A stretch of DNA of 17,046 nt, from assembly GCA_947378845.1 (NCBI GenBank), contig CANCLQ010000028.1, forward strand, positions 1 through 17,046, written 5' to 3'. Within the stretch, counting starts at the first letter, position 1; each line of letters opens with the position of its first letter. Below, one piece after another: positions 1 through 7,741 of the stretch. Source of the DNA: Opitutia bacterium. Lineage in GTDB: Bacteria; Verrucomicrobiota; Verrucomicrobiia; Opitutales; UBA953. Under the pieces are notes generated by a model. The model was not told the DNA's origin. It saw only the letters and a program-made list of their open reading frames with translations, and did no database searches. A program made the position numbers and the translations under genes.

Positions 1-87
1 CTTATTCACAATGGTTTCGTTAGTAACTTGGGCTTAGTTCTGCCTGTGTCTTTGGCATAGCCCCGTCTAATTAATACCCCACCTCCC
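1..87. promoter_or_regulatory. Upstream region of dnaB with one DnaA-box match
   Basis: This non-coding stretch precedes dnaB. Positions 2-10 read TTATTCACA, an exact match to the DnaA-box consensus TTATNCACA. One 9-mer alone is weak evidence, and its upstream context is cut off by the window edge. An AT-rich block at 68-76 (TAATTAATA) lies about 12 bases before the ATG and could be a -10-like element, but no convincing -35 partner is visible. The bases directly before the ATG (80-87, CACCTCCC) are C-rich and resemble the anti-Shine-Dalgarno sequence rather than a ribosome binding site. Confidence 0.3.
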
Positions 88-1518
88 ATGGCCGAAAGAA
101 ACCAGCGCAACCGTCGCGAAGAAAAGCCCAATTACGGCGATCGCGTTCCTCCACACAATCTCGACGCCGAGCGCGGTTTGATTGCGAGTATCATCATCGA
201 TGGTGGCGAGACCCTTCAGCGCTGCCTCTCCGAAAAAATTTCACCGGTATACTTTTTTGATCCGAAGCACCAAGACATCTACGCCGCGGCGATTAAGCTG
301 TCGCACGATAATTCCGGTATCGACGAAATCACCATCACCGAAAAACTCCGTCGCGAAGAGCGACTCGATTCAGCGGGTGGTGCAGCCTACGTCAATGAGC
401 TCACTGGCCAAGTAGCTTCGTCCGCCCATGCGCCGCACTGGATGGCAATCGTGCGTGAGAAATATTTCCTACGTTGTTTGATTTCGACCTCGGTCGATAC
501 CGTAGAAAAAGCACACGCACACATTGAAGGTATCGATCAGTTGCTCGAGCAAGTGGAGCAAGCGTTCTTCCGCATCGCTGAACACCAAGTGGGCGACACC
601 GCCGTGCCGATTGATAAGCCAATGGATGAGGCGATGGAAATGATGCAGCGAATTTTCCAAGATGGAAATCAGGTGCAAGGTGTTCCTTCGGGCTTTACCG
701 ATTTGGACCGTCTTACTTTCGGTTTTCAACAGGGCCAAATGGTCGTCGTCGCCGCTCGCCCTGGTATGGGTAAAACTTCGATTGCGCTTAACTTCATCGA
801 GGCCGCACTTTTCCCGAAACCAAATTCTGGAAAACAGCCGTCGCACGTTTTGCTTTTCTCGCTGGAAATGCCAGCGCGTGAATTAGCAATGCGTTTGCTG
901 TGTTCGCGTGCACGTGTGAATTTGCAAAAAATGCGCACCGTCCGTCCTGACGCTCAATCGCAAATCGATTTAGTTAAGACTGCGGGTGAATTCAAAGGCC
1001 TGCCACTTATAATTGATGATAATGGTGGTCAGACGATTTTAGAAATTCGTGCGAAGTGCCGCCGCATTCATGCCCAGAAGCCGCTCAACTTAATCATCAT
1101 CGATTACATTCAGTTGATTAACGGATTAGACTCCGGTCTGCCGCGCGAACAACAGATCGCCGAAGTTTCCCGAAGCATTAAAGCTATGGCCAAGGAATTT
1201 AAGGTGCCCGTCATCGCTCTGGCACAGCTGAACCGTAAGTCGGAAGAGGAGTCGCGCCAGCCTCGGATGTCCGACCTTCGTGAGTCCGGCTCGATTGAGC
1301 AGGATGCCGACATCGTGATGCTGATTTCCAAGCCCCCCACGGCACAGGGTAAGGCTGCTGAAGCCGAGGCCGAATTGGCAGGGCAGGACGGCTGTTATTC
1401 GCGCCAGTTGATTGTCGCAAAGAACCGAAATGGGCCTACCGCGGACATCAATCTTCTCTTTAATCCAGGGCTGACACGCTTCGAAACTCCTGCCAAAGAC
1501 TATCCTCGTAATGACTGA
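88..1518 (+). CDS. dnaB: Replicative DNA helicase DnaB
   Basis: This is the hexameric 5'-3' helicase that unwinds DNA at the replication fork, acting in the cytoplasm with primase and the polymerase holoenzyme. The 476-residue length is normal for the family. The N-terminal domain opens with the typical PPHNLDAERGLIASII stretch (about residues 21-36). The RecA-like C-terminal domain has Walker A GMGKTS (226-231, Lys229), Walker B IIIDYIQL with Asp339, and the family motif ESGSIEQDADIVMLI. No intein is visible. The ATG at 88 gives a natural N-terminus with a short charged extension (MAERNQRNRREEK); no Shine-Dalgarno sequence precedes it. The stop codon overlaps the bamA start by 8 bp, so the two genes are probably co-transcribed and perhaps translationally coupled. 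Confidence 0.97.
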   Translation: MAERNQRNRREEKPNYGDRVPPHNLDAERGLIASIIIDGGETLQRCLSEKISPVYFFDPKHQDIYAAAIKLSHDNSGIDEITITEKLRREERLDSAGGAAYVNELTGQVASSAHAPHWMAIVREKYFLRCLISTSVDTVEKAHAHIEGIDQLLEQVEQAFFRIAEHQVGDTAVPIDKPMDEAMEMMQRIFQDGNQVQGVPSGFTDLDRLTFGFQQGQMVVVAARPGMGKTSIALNFIEAALFPKPNSGKQPSHVLLFSLEMPARELAMRLLCSRARVNLQKMRTVRPDAQSQIDLVKTAGEFKGLPLIIDDNGGQTILEIRAKCRRIHAQKPLNLIIIDYIQLINGLDSGLPREQQIAEVSRSIKAMAKEFKVPVIALAQLNRKSEEESRQPRMSDLRESGSIEQDADIVMLISKPPTAQGKAAEAEAELAGQDGCYSRQLIVAKNRNGPTADINLLFNPGLTRFETPAKDYPRND

Positions 1519-3973
1519 ATCGCGCCCTCGTCGTAGCCTTATGCAGGCTGCCTTTTTTGCCTTAGCCTTGGCCCCGTTGGTTGGCTTGGCGCAATCAGCC
1601 GACGCTCCGCATGAGCCCAAGGTGCGTTCGGTCAAGATGAAGACCGAAGGTGGTACTGCTTCTGAGCAATTTGTATTGGGTTACGTCTCGCTCCGTCCGG
1701 GTCAGACTTTCTCCCGCGAAGCGGTCACGAATTCGGTTCGCGCGCTTTATGCAACCGGACGATTTAATCAGGCTTCAATTGTCCCTCAGTTGGACCCCAA
1801 GACGGGCGAGGTTGATTTAATTGTCACCGTCGAGCCCCGCCCAGTCGTCGCAAAATTTGAATACATCGGCGGCGAAGGACTCTTCGACGAAAAAGCAGAC
1901 GATCGCTTTGCTGATGGATTACGTTTGGGCGAGCCATTGGACTTAGCTGTTCTCCGTCGTGCTGAAATTAAATTGCAGGCAGAAATTCGCAAAAAGCGTC
2001 CGTTCACTTTAGTGACATCGCAGACCTACAAAGATAAGAACAGCGATGGCGTTGTAGTTTCGTACATCATTAAAGAAGGCGCCGAACTCAAAGTTGATAA
2101 TATCACGATTGAAGGCGCCACCGCATTCACGGTCTCGGAAATCATCGAAGCCGCTGATTTAAAAGCGACCGATTGGCGCTGGTGGAAGTTCTCATGGTTG
2201 CTTTCTAATGGTCGTCTAGACCCCGAGGATTATCGGGCTGATTGCAGAAAAATCTTAGAGTTCTACCGTTCGAAGGGTTACTTGGACGCACAAATTGAAG
2301 AACAGAATCCTGAGAAAGTTTGCGTCGTTAAAAATCTGGAAGAGGGCAAGGGCTGGGTGGATGTTGTCTTTAAGATTAAAGAAGGCCGTCGTTACACAGT
2401 TGGAGACATTGCCATCTCGGGAAATAAGCTCGGTGACGCTAATCCTGTATTCACCACTGAAGCGTTAAGAAAAGTAATCAGCGAGCCTGCGCTTCGTCGC
2501 GGTGCTTATAAATCTGAAGTAGATCAATTTATTAAGGGCGAAACTTTTGTCGCAGCGGCGATGGATACCGCTTCCGAGAAAATTAAGGAATACTATGGTC
2601 AAATGGGTTATCTGAATACGCAGGTCGCTGTTGAGCGTAAGCCGAACTTAGAAACAGGCGTCATCGATGTAAGTTATAAGATCGAAGAGGGTATGCGTTT
2701 CACGGTACGTGCGATCGAGATTCAAGGTAACACCAAGACTCGCTCGAAAGTTATTGCTCGTGAATTAGCGCTGAGCCCTGGTGAAGTTTTCGACTTAGCT
2801 CGTGCGCGAGTTTCTGAAGCGCGTCTGCGTAATACTCAATTCTTTGAAGAAGTGCGCGTGGTGCCAGCGCCTACGCCGGTGCCTGGGCAGAGCGACCTCC
2901 GTGTCATCGTAAAAGAAGGCCCAACGGGCTCTGTGAGCTTCGGTGCAGGCTATAGCACGGTTGAGCAATTGGTTGGTTTCGTTGAGTATTCTGAAGGTAA
3001 TTTCGATGCTTCAAACCCTGAAGGTTGGTACCGCGGGGCAGGCCAAAAATTCCGCCTCCGTGTTTCTTTGGGCAGCGTTTCGAGTTCCTTAGAGCACTCA
3101 TTTGAAGAGCCATCCTTGTGGGATCGCGATTTAGCGGTCGGTTATAAAATCGAACGTCGATACACCGGTTACCAGTCTTCTAATTACAGTGTCGTGAACG
3201 AAGGAATCGGAGTCTACGCACGCCGCCGTTTGTTTGGCGCAGTTGAAGGCCGCTTGGCTTATGATTTGCGCCGCGTGACAGTGGGTAATGTTTTATCTTC
3301 TGCACCTCAGGCGGTACAAGACGAGGAAGGAAAACCAAAAATTATTTCATCGATTACGGCTTCTTTAGTGAAAGACACGCGTGATGAATATAATTTCCCT
3401 ACGAAGGGTGTTCGTCTTTCTCTCTCCGAAGAAGTCGCTGGCTTAGGTGGCGATTTAAAATACCTTCGTTCGGAACTCCGCACGGGTAAGTGGTTTTTAA
3501 TCTCACCGACCTCCGAGCAGACGCTCGCACTGATTGGCCGTCTCGGTACTATTACGGGAACCGATTCGTCGTTGCCGTTTTACGAACGCTTCTACTTGGG
3601 CGGTGCATATGACATGCGTGGCTTTGGTTACAATGAAGTCGGTGCACTTGAAACTTGGGACACGGTGGTCAGTGGCAATCAACCAGTCGGCGGTCTGACT
3701 TATGGATACCTTTCGGCTGAATACACTATCAAGGCTGCAGACAATTTACGCTTCGCGGCTTTCTATGATTTTGGTGTCGTGAATAAGGAGGCTGCCTCGT
3801 TCGGCGTAGCTAACGCGAATAGCGATTGGGGTCTGGGCATGCGGATTTTATTAGGCGGATCAGTCATGCGCCTCGACTTTGGTTTCCCGCTTAAAACGAC
3901 AAAAGACACTAATGGAACGGTTATTAATGGCGGCGGAACTAAGTTTAACTTCAGTTTCGGCACAGTCTTTTGA
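1511..3973 (+). CDS. bamA: Outer membrane protein assembly factor BamA
   Basis: This is the core subunit of the BAM complex, which folds and inserts beta-barrel proteins into the outer membrane. The 820-residue length is close to E. coli BamA (810). Residues 1-30 form a signal peptide with a basic n-region (RPRR), a hydrophobic core and probable cleavage near AQSA. Five POTRA domains follow: about 37-112, 114-194, 196-300, 301-395 and 396-470. POTRA3 carries the WRWWKFSW segment equivalent to the WWNV region of E. coli. The barrel spans about 475-820, with the lid-loop motif as MRGF (702-705; usually VRGF) and a terminal Phe closing the beta-signal (FNFSFGTVF). The ATG at 1511 keeps the basic n-region. 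ATG 1541, downstream of the dnaB stop, is a possible alternative but would lose those charges. skp follows after 38 bp. Confidence 0.96.
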   Translation: MTESRPRRSLMQAAFFALALAPLVGLAQSADAPHEPKVRSVKMKTEGGTASEQFVLGYVSLRPGQTFSREAVTNSVRALYATGRFNQASIVPQLDPKTGEVDLIVTVEPRPVVAKFEYIGGEGLFDEKADDRFADGLRLGEPLDLAVLRRAEIKLQAEIRKKRPFTLVTSQTYKDKNSDGVVVSYIIKEGAELKVDNITIEGATAFTVSEIIEAADLKATDWRWWKFSWLLSNGRLDPEDYRADCRKILEFYRSKGYLDAQIEEQNPEKVCVVKNLEEGKGWVDVVFKIKEGRRYTVGDIAISGNKLGDANPVFTTEALRKVISEPALRRGAYKSEVDQFIKGETFVAAAMDTASEKIKEYYGQMGYLNTQVAVERKPNLETGVIDVSYKIEEGMRFTVRAIEIQGNTKTRSKVIARELALSPGEVFDLARARVSEARLRNTQFFEEVRVVPAPTPVPGQSDLRVIVKEGPTGSVSFGAGYSTVEQLVGFVEYSEGNFDASNPEGWYRGAGQKFRLRVSLGSVSSSLEHSFEEPSLWDRDLAVGYKIERRYTGYQSSNYSVVNEGIGVYARRRLFGAVEGRLAYDLRRVTVGNVLSSAPQAVQDEEGKPKIISSITASLVKDTRDEYNFPTKGVRLSLSEEVAGLGGDLKYLRSELRTGKWFLISPTSEQTLALIGRLGTITGTDSSLPFYERFYLGGAYDMRGFGYNEVGALETWDTVVSGNQPVGGLTYGYLSAEYTIKAADNLRFAAFYDFGVVNKEAASFGVANANSDWGLGMRILLGGSVMRLDFGFPLKTTKDTNGTVINGGGTKFNFSFGTVF

Positions 3974-4011
3974 TTGCCAAGCCCTTCGACTTGCTCCTTT
4001 AATTCTTAACT

Positions 4012-4578
4012 ATGAAAACCCTAAGCACCCTTCTTCTTTTCGCTGCTTCTGCTCTCGTTGCTGCCCCTACCAGCGTAGGTGTGGTTGATGTTGCCGCTGT
4101 CATGGCGAAGTATAACAAAGCCATCGAAATCAAAGCAGGCATCGACAAGTCCCTCGAAGCCAGTCGCTCAGCCGTCAATGACCGCGCTAAGGAAATTGAC
4201 TCCTTGAAGGCTGACTTTGACAGCGTTGTAAAGCGTGCCAACGACCCAATCCTTAACGACTCAGGCAAGAAGAGTCTCCAAGCTGAAGCTAACGTTAAGC
4301 GCGAAGAACTCCAAAAGCGCCTCAACGAATTCCAACAATTCGCACAAAACGCTCAAGGTCAGATCCAACAGCGTGCTAATCAGCTCGAACAAAATGTCAT
4401 CACCGACATCCGTGCTGAGACCGACAAGATTGCGAAAGAAAAAAATCTTCAACTCATCATCCCTAAGGCAATCGCTTTCTCTTCCGACGCTGCCTTAGAT
4501 GTGACCGAGCAAGTCATCAAAAATTTAAACGCGAATTATAAGTCCGGCTCCGCTTCCGAAACGCCCGCGACGAAATAA
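4012..4578 (+). CDS. skp: Skp/OmpH-family periplasmic chaperone
   Basis: This is a periplasmic chaperone that binds unfolded outer-membrane proteins between the Sec translocon and BamA. At 188 residues it is slightly longer than E. coli Skp (161). Residues 1-18 are a clear signal peptide (MKTLSTLLLFAASALVAA). The mature chain starts with the family beta-strand SVGVVDVAAVMAKYNKA, continues as a long Gln/Lys/Glu/Ala-rich helical region (about 40-140) expected to form the coiled-coil tentacles, and returns to a strand pair (LQLIIPKAIAFSSDAALDVT). A polar, probably flexible tail (GSASETPATK) ends it. The position directly after bamA and before lpxD is the classical one. No ribosome binding site is visible before the ATG. 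A strong hairpin follows the stop. Confidence 0.92.
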   Translation: MKTLSTLLLFAASALVAAPTSVGVVDVAAVMAKYNKAIEIKAGIDKSLEASRSAVNDRAKEIDSLKADFDSVVKRANDPILNDSGKKSLQAEANVKREELQKRLNEFQQFAQNAQGQIQQRANQLEQNVITDIRAETDKIAKEKNLQLIIPKAIAFSSDAALDVTEQVIKNLNANYKSGSASETPATK

Positions 4579-4587
4579 GTCTGAACC

Positions 4588-4610
4588 GCGCCCCTGTTAT
4601 GCAGGGGCGC
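4588..4610 (+). terminator. Intercistronic hairpin between skp and lpxD (attenuator or mRNA-stabilising stem)
   Basis: There is a perfect 9-bp stem GCGCCCCTG (4588-4596) / CAGGGGCGC (4602-4610) with a 5-base loop (TTATG). The bases after it are TTCATTTACGG, a poor U-tract, so strong rho-independent termination is doubtful. Its place inside an apparent operon, 13 bases before the lpxD ATG, fits partial termination or 3'-end protection of the upstream bamA-skp mRNA. The stem is read directly; its function is inferred. Confidence 0.6.
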
Positions 4611-4623
4611 TTCATTTACGGAC

Positions 4624-5676
4624 ATGTCACTTGATCTCCCACTTTCGCAACTCGCCACACTTGCTGGCGCGTTGAGCGTGGAAGGAGAGTGTACTTCGAA
4701 TATTAAAAGCATCGCCTCTTTGGCGGATGCTTCAGTCACGGACCTATCTTTTTTGGGTAACCCTAAATACGCGACAGAGGTTGCAAATACTAAGGCCGGC
4801 GTGGTTTTAGTACCTAAGGATTATGCGGGCAAGCCCCGCAGCGGTCAGGCGTTCTTGAGAGTAGATAAGCCATCGTTTGCGCTGGCTCTCGTTTGTTCAG
4901 CATTGGAATCGAAGTTATGGCCCAAGCCTAAGGCGGGCGTACATGCTTCGGCGATTGTAGCACCGAGTGCTAAAATTGATACGACCGCTTCGGTTGGTCC
5001 TCTTTGCGTTATCGGAGAAAATGCCGTGATTGCCGCCGGCGTAGTTTTGGAATCCGGTTGCACGATTGGCGTACAAGCAAAAGTAGGCGCCGACTCTTGG
5101 TTGAAGTCGCGTGTCACGATTGCGGACTATTGCGAAGTCGGTGCACGCTGCCGATTGCAGTCTGGCGTCGTCATCGGCTCTGATGGTTTTGGTTACGAGC
5201 CAGTCGGCGAAGTTATTCATCGCATTCCACAAATTGGAAATGTTGTTTTAGCTGACGACGTTGAAGTCGGCGCGAATTCCACAATTGATCGCGCGCGATT
5301 CAGTCACACCTCGATTGGTCGTGGCACCAAAATTGATAACCTTGTGCAAATCGCTCACAACGTACGTATCGGTAAGCAGTGTCTTATCACCGCACAAGTG
5401 GGCATCGCGGGTAGTACGACTCTGGGCGACTACTGCGTGTTGGGTGGCCAGGCTGGTGTGGCAGGCCACTTAAACTTGGGCGACCGCGTGCGCTTGGGTG
5501 CGCAGACAGGGCTTTTTGAGGATATTCCTCAGGATAGCTTCTATAATGGTACGCCAGCAGTCCCTATTGGCTTGGAGCGTCGCCTAGTGGTTTTATCCAG
5601 AAAGTTGCCTGATTTATTCAAAAAGGTTGATTCGCTCGCAGCATCATTGGACGCTTTGAGTCGTTCCAATCCATGA
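4624..5676 (+). CDS. lpxD: UDP-3-O-acylglucosamine N-acyltransferase LpxD
   Basis: This enzyme transfers a 3-hydroxyacyl chain from ACP to the amine of UDP-3-O-acylglucosamine, the third step of lipid A synthesis, in the cytoplasm. The 350-residue length is typical (E. coli 341). The N-terminal uridine-binding domain (about 1-100) is followed by a left-handed beta-helix of hexapeptide repeats (about 100-310). The conserved IGSDGFGYEP loop and QIAHNVRIGKQ are present; His245 in the latter corresponds to the catalytic His239 of E. coli. The C-terminal helical part (about 315-350) is expected to close the trimer. The ATG at 4624 gives a normal N-terminus; no Shine-Dalgarno sequence is seen. The stop overlaps the prs start as ATGA, which suggests coupling. 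Confidence 0.96.
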   Translation: MSLDLPLSQLATLAGALSVEGECTSNIKSIASLADASVTDLSFLGNPKYATEVANTKAGVVLVPKDYAGKPRSGQAFLRVDKPSFALALVCSALESKLWPKPKAGVHASAIVAPSAKIDTTASVGPLCVIGENAVIAAGVVLESGCTIGVQAKVGADSWLKSRVTIADYCEVGARCRLQSGVVIGSDGFGYEPVGEVIHRIPQIGNVVLADDVEVGANSTIDRARFSHTSIGRGTKIDNLVQIAHNVRIGKQCLITAQVGIAGSTTLGDYCVLGGQAGVAGHLNLGDRVRLGAQTGLFEDIPQDSFYNGTPAVPIGLERRLVVLSRKLPDLFKKVDSLAASLDALSRSNP

Positions 5677-6623
5677 GCACACCGGCCATCAAAATTTTCA
5701 CGGGCAATGCGAATCCTGCCCTCGCTCAGGAAATTTGTAAGCATCTAGGTGAGCCTCTTGGCGCGGCTACTGTTAACCGTTTTCCGGACGGCGAAACGTT
5801 TGTTCAGATCAACGAGAACATCCGTGGTTGCGACGTATTTATTATTCAGCCGACTTCGGCGCCCGCCAACGATCGTATCATGGAGCTGCTCATCATGATC
5901 GATGCGCTTCGTCGTGCTTCTGCAGCTCGCATCACTGCAGTGATTCCTTTCTTCGGTTACGCTCGCCAAGATCGCAAAGATAAGCCGCGCGTTCCAATCA
6001 CCGCGAAACTCGTTGCGAATCTTTTAACCGCAGCAGGCGCGAACCGCGTGCTCGCTGTCGATTTACACGCCCAGCAAATCCAGGGCTTCTTCGACATTCC
6101 GGTCGACCATCTCTACGCTTCACCCGTCTTCTATGCGCACATTAAGAATAAGCCATGGTTGAAGGACGCGACGGTGTTTTCGCCTGACGTGGGCGGTTTA
6201 AAATATGCATCAGCCGTAGCTGACATGTTAAACCTTCCTTATGGCTTCGTGGCAAAGCGCCGCACGAGTGCGACGACGGTTACCGCTACTAGCTTAGTGG
6301 GCGACGTCGAAGGTCGCGATATCATCTTAGTTGATGATATGACTGAGACGGCTGGCACTTTAGTCGCCGCCGCTGAATTGCTGAAGAAGAATGGTGCCCG
6401 CACCGTTCGTGCGATGGTTTCACACTGCATGATTCAGGAGATTGCTTACGAGCGTCTTCGCAGTGGTGCGATTGACGAAGTGATCACGACAAACTCTGTA
6501 CCAATCGACGTACGTGGTTTGCCTATCACCGTGCTTTCGATTGCGCCGCTCTTAGCTGACGCCATTCGCCGCATCCACGGCAATAATAGCGTGACGGACC
6601 TTTTTCCAATTAAGGGTCACTGA
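5673..6623 (+). CDS. prs: Ribose-phosphate pyrophosphokinase (PRPP synthetase)
   Basis: The enzyme makes PRPP from ribose 5-phosphate and ATP for purine, pyrimidine, His, Trp and NAD synthesis. The 316-residue length is normal. The N-terminal domain has NRFPDGE, the ATP-loop region FGYARQDRKDKPR and the metal-binding DLHAQQIQGFF. The C-terminal domain has SPDVGG, the catalytic-loop KRR, and the PRPP/ribose-phosphate loop DDMTETAGT at 221-229. That loop carries Glu225 where E. coli and B. subtilis enzymes usually have Asp (DTGGT/DTAGT), a conservative change that may be normal for this lineage. The ATG overlaps the lpxD stop by 4 bp. It is the last gene of the dnaB-to-prs run and is followed by a strong terminator. 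It interrupts the usual lpxD-fabZ adjacency. Confidence 0.95.
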   Translation: MSTPAIKIFTGNANPALAQEICKHLGEPLGAATVNRFPDGETFVQINENIRGCDVFIIQPTSAPANDRIMELLIMIDALRRASAARITAVIPFFGYARQDRKDKPRVPITAKLVANLLTAAGANRVLAVDLHAQQIQGFFDIPVDHLYASPVFYAHIKNKPWLKDATVFSPDVGGLKYASAVADMLNLPYGFVAKRRTSATTVTATSLVGDVEGRDIILVDDMTETAGTLVAAAELLKKNGARTVRAMVSHCMIQEIAYERLRSGAIDEVITTNSVPIDVRGLPITVLSIAPLLADAIRRIHGNNSVTDLFPIKGH

Positions 6624-6641
6624 GCGTCGTTTCGCTTAATA

Positions 6642-6670
6642 AAAAAGGCCGCCTAATGGGCGGCCTTTTT
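6642..6670. terminator. Bidirectional rho-independent terminator between prs and the peroxiredoxin gene
   Basis: There is a perfect 12-bp stem AAAAAGGCCGCC (6642-6653) / GGCGGCCTTTTT (6659-6670) with a 5-base loop. The GC core is flanked by an A-tract on one side and a T-tract on the other, so it has a U-tract in both directions. It lies 18 bp after the prs stop and 17 bp beyond the stop of the convergent minus-strand peroxiredoxin gene, and so can serve both. Confidence 0.93.
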
Positions 6671-6687
6671 GTTGAATAACGATTAGG

Positions 6688-7197
6688 TTATTTCTTTTGG
6701 CTGTTGAGAAACTTAATCACTTCAGCTGCTTGGTCGCCGGTGTGTCCGTTGTTGTCAGCCATCACGCAGACTCCGTCTTTAAAGAGGTAGGCGGAGCGAC
6801 TGGCAAAGCCCATAGTAGTGGGAACTTTAAAAGCCTTCACAACTTTCTTGTCGCTGTCGGCTAATAGATCGAAGGGGAATCCTTGTTCGGCACGAAAAGA
6901 TTTTTGTTTCGCTTCGTCGTCGGTGCTCACCCCGAGGACTTTAACATTCATCTTCGTAAGATCTTCCCAGCTGTCGCGCAATGAGCAGCCTTGTTTGGTG
7001 CAACCAGGGGTGTTGGCCTTGGGGTAGAAATAAACAAGCAGGTAGCCAGTGGCGCCGAACTTATCAACCGCAACGGACTTGCCGTCTTGATTGTTACAGG
7101 TGACGGCGGGCAGGGCGTCGCCAACGGCGAGGCGTTCAGCGGCGTTGCCCATGAAGGGGAAGAGGGAAATAAGCATGAGTGAGGCGATGGTCTTCAT
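6688..7197 (-). CDS. Exported PrxQ/BCP-type thiol peroxiredoxin
   Basis: This is a thioredoxin-fold peroxidase of the BCP/PrxQ group that reduces hydroperoxides. The 169 residues begin with a signal peptide (MKTIASLMLISLFPFMGNAA, about 1-20), so the mature protein should be periplasmic, whereas E. coli BCP is cytoplasmic. The active-site region YFYPKANTPGCTKQGCSLRD holds the peroxidatic Cys66 and a second cysteine five residues on (Cys71), the spacing of two-Cys PrxQ enzymes. A third cysteine lies at 34. The C-terminal half (STDDEAKQKSF, FPFDLLAD) is typical of the family. The gene is monocistronic, convergent with prs and divergent from fabZ. No ribosome binding site is visible. The reductant in the envelope cannot be told from this window. 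Confidence 0.88.
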   Translation of the reverse strand: MKTIASLMLISLFPFMGNAAERLAVGDALPAVTCNNQDGKSVAVDKFGATGYLLVYFYPKANTPGCTKQGCSLRDSWEDLTKMNVKVLGVSTDDEAKQKSFRAEQGFPFDLLADSDKKVVKAFKVPTTMGFASRSAYLFKDGVCVMADNNGHTGDQAAEVIKFLNSQKK

Positions 7198-7291
7198 CTG
7201 TTATTGAGGGTGCCCCCTTTCAATGAAATAGCAAACGAGGGCGCGTTGTTTTCGTGTCGCTTGTCGATGAGAGACTGGGCAAAACAATGTC
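7198..7291. promoter_or_regulatory. Divergent intergenic region between the peroxiredoxin gene and fabZ
   Basis: This 94-bp gap must hold the promoters of both divergent transcription units. I could not find a convincing -35/-10 pair in either direction. No Shine-Dalgarno sequence is apparent next to either start, and no long inverted repeat stands out. Confidence 0.4.
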
Positions 7292-7732
7292 ATGTTGTCG
7301 GAAATTCTAGCCACAATCCCTCATCGGCCGCCGTTCTTATTCATAGATGAAATTAATGAAGTGCGCGCCGATGGTGCAGTCTGCACCCGCACCTTTCGTC
7401 CAGATGAGCCCTTTTATGCGGGGCACTATCCTGGCAATCCTATCACCCCCGGAGTCTTAATATGTGAATCCGTTTTTCAGACAGGGGCGATTTACCTCAC
7501 ACGAAAGCTGCAAGCCGACGGTAGTATTGTGGCAGATAAGACTCCCGTGCTCTGTCGAATCGAAGAAGCAAAGTTTAAGGGTATTGTTAAGCCAGGGGAT
7601 AAGGTGGTTATTGAAGTTAAACACGTGGAGACGATGCAGCAGTTTCATTTTCTGACGGGTACAGTGCGGAGGGACGGAAAAGCTGTCCTGACCATTCGTT
7701 TCGCGCTCGCCCTCGTCGACCAGCCTGCCTGA
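7292..7732 (+). CDS. fabZ: 3-hydroxyacyl-ACP dehydratase FabZ
   Basis: This is a hot-dog-fold dehydratase that converts 3-hydroxyacyl-ACP to trans-2-enoyl-ACP in fatty acid elongation. The 146-residue length is typical. The opening PHRPPFLFIDEI is the family signature. The catalytic pair is His45 in GHYPGNP and Glu59 in GVLICES, with the usual 14-residue spacing. The helix after Glu59 reads SVFQTGA rather than the common AMAQ, a modest divergence, so a FabZ paralogue with altered chain preference is possible. It is the first gene of a compact fabZ-fabI-oleA-oleB operon; the gap to the next gene is 9 bp. In E. coli fabZ directly follows lpxD; here prs and the peroxiredoxin lie between them. 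Confidence 0.88.
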   Translation: MLSEILATIPHRPPFLFIDEINEVRADGAVCTRTFRPDEPFYAGHYPGNPITPGVLICESVFQTGAIYLTRKLQADGSIVADKTPVLCRIEEAKFKGIVKPGDKVVIEVKHVETMQQFHFLTGTVRRDGKAVLTIRFALALVDQPA

Positions 7733-7741
7733 AATCAAGCC

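Noticed and set aside
1126..1635. Minus-strand open frame spanning the dnaB-bamA junction
   Set aside because: Its translation has no recognisable domain, and both plus-strand genes through this region are certain.
7287..7310. Seven-codon upstream open frame (MSCCRKF) overlapping the fabZ start
   Set aside because: It is very short, has no supporting signal, and such frames are expected by chance.
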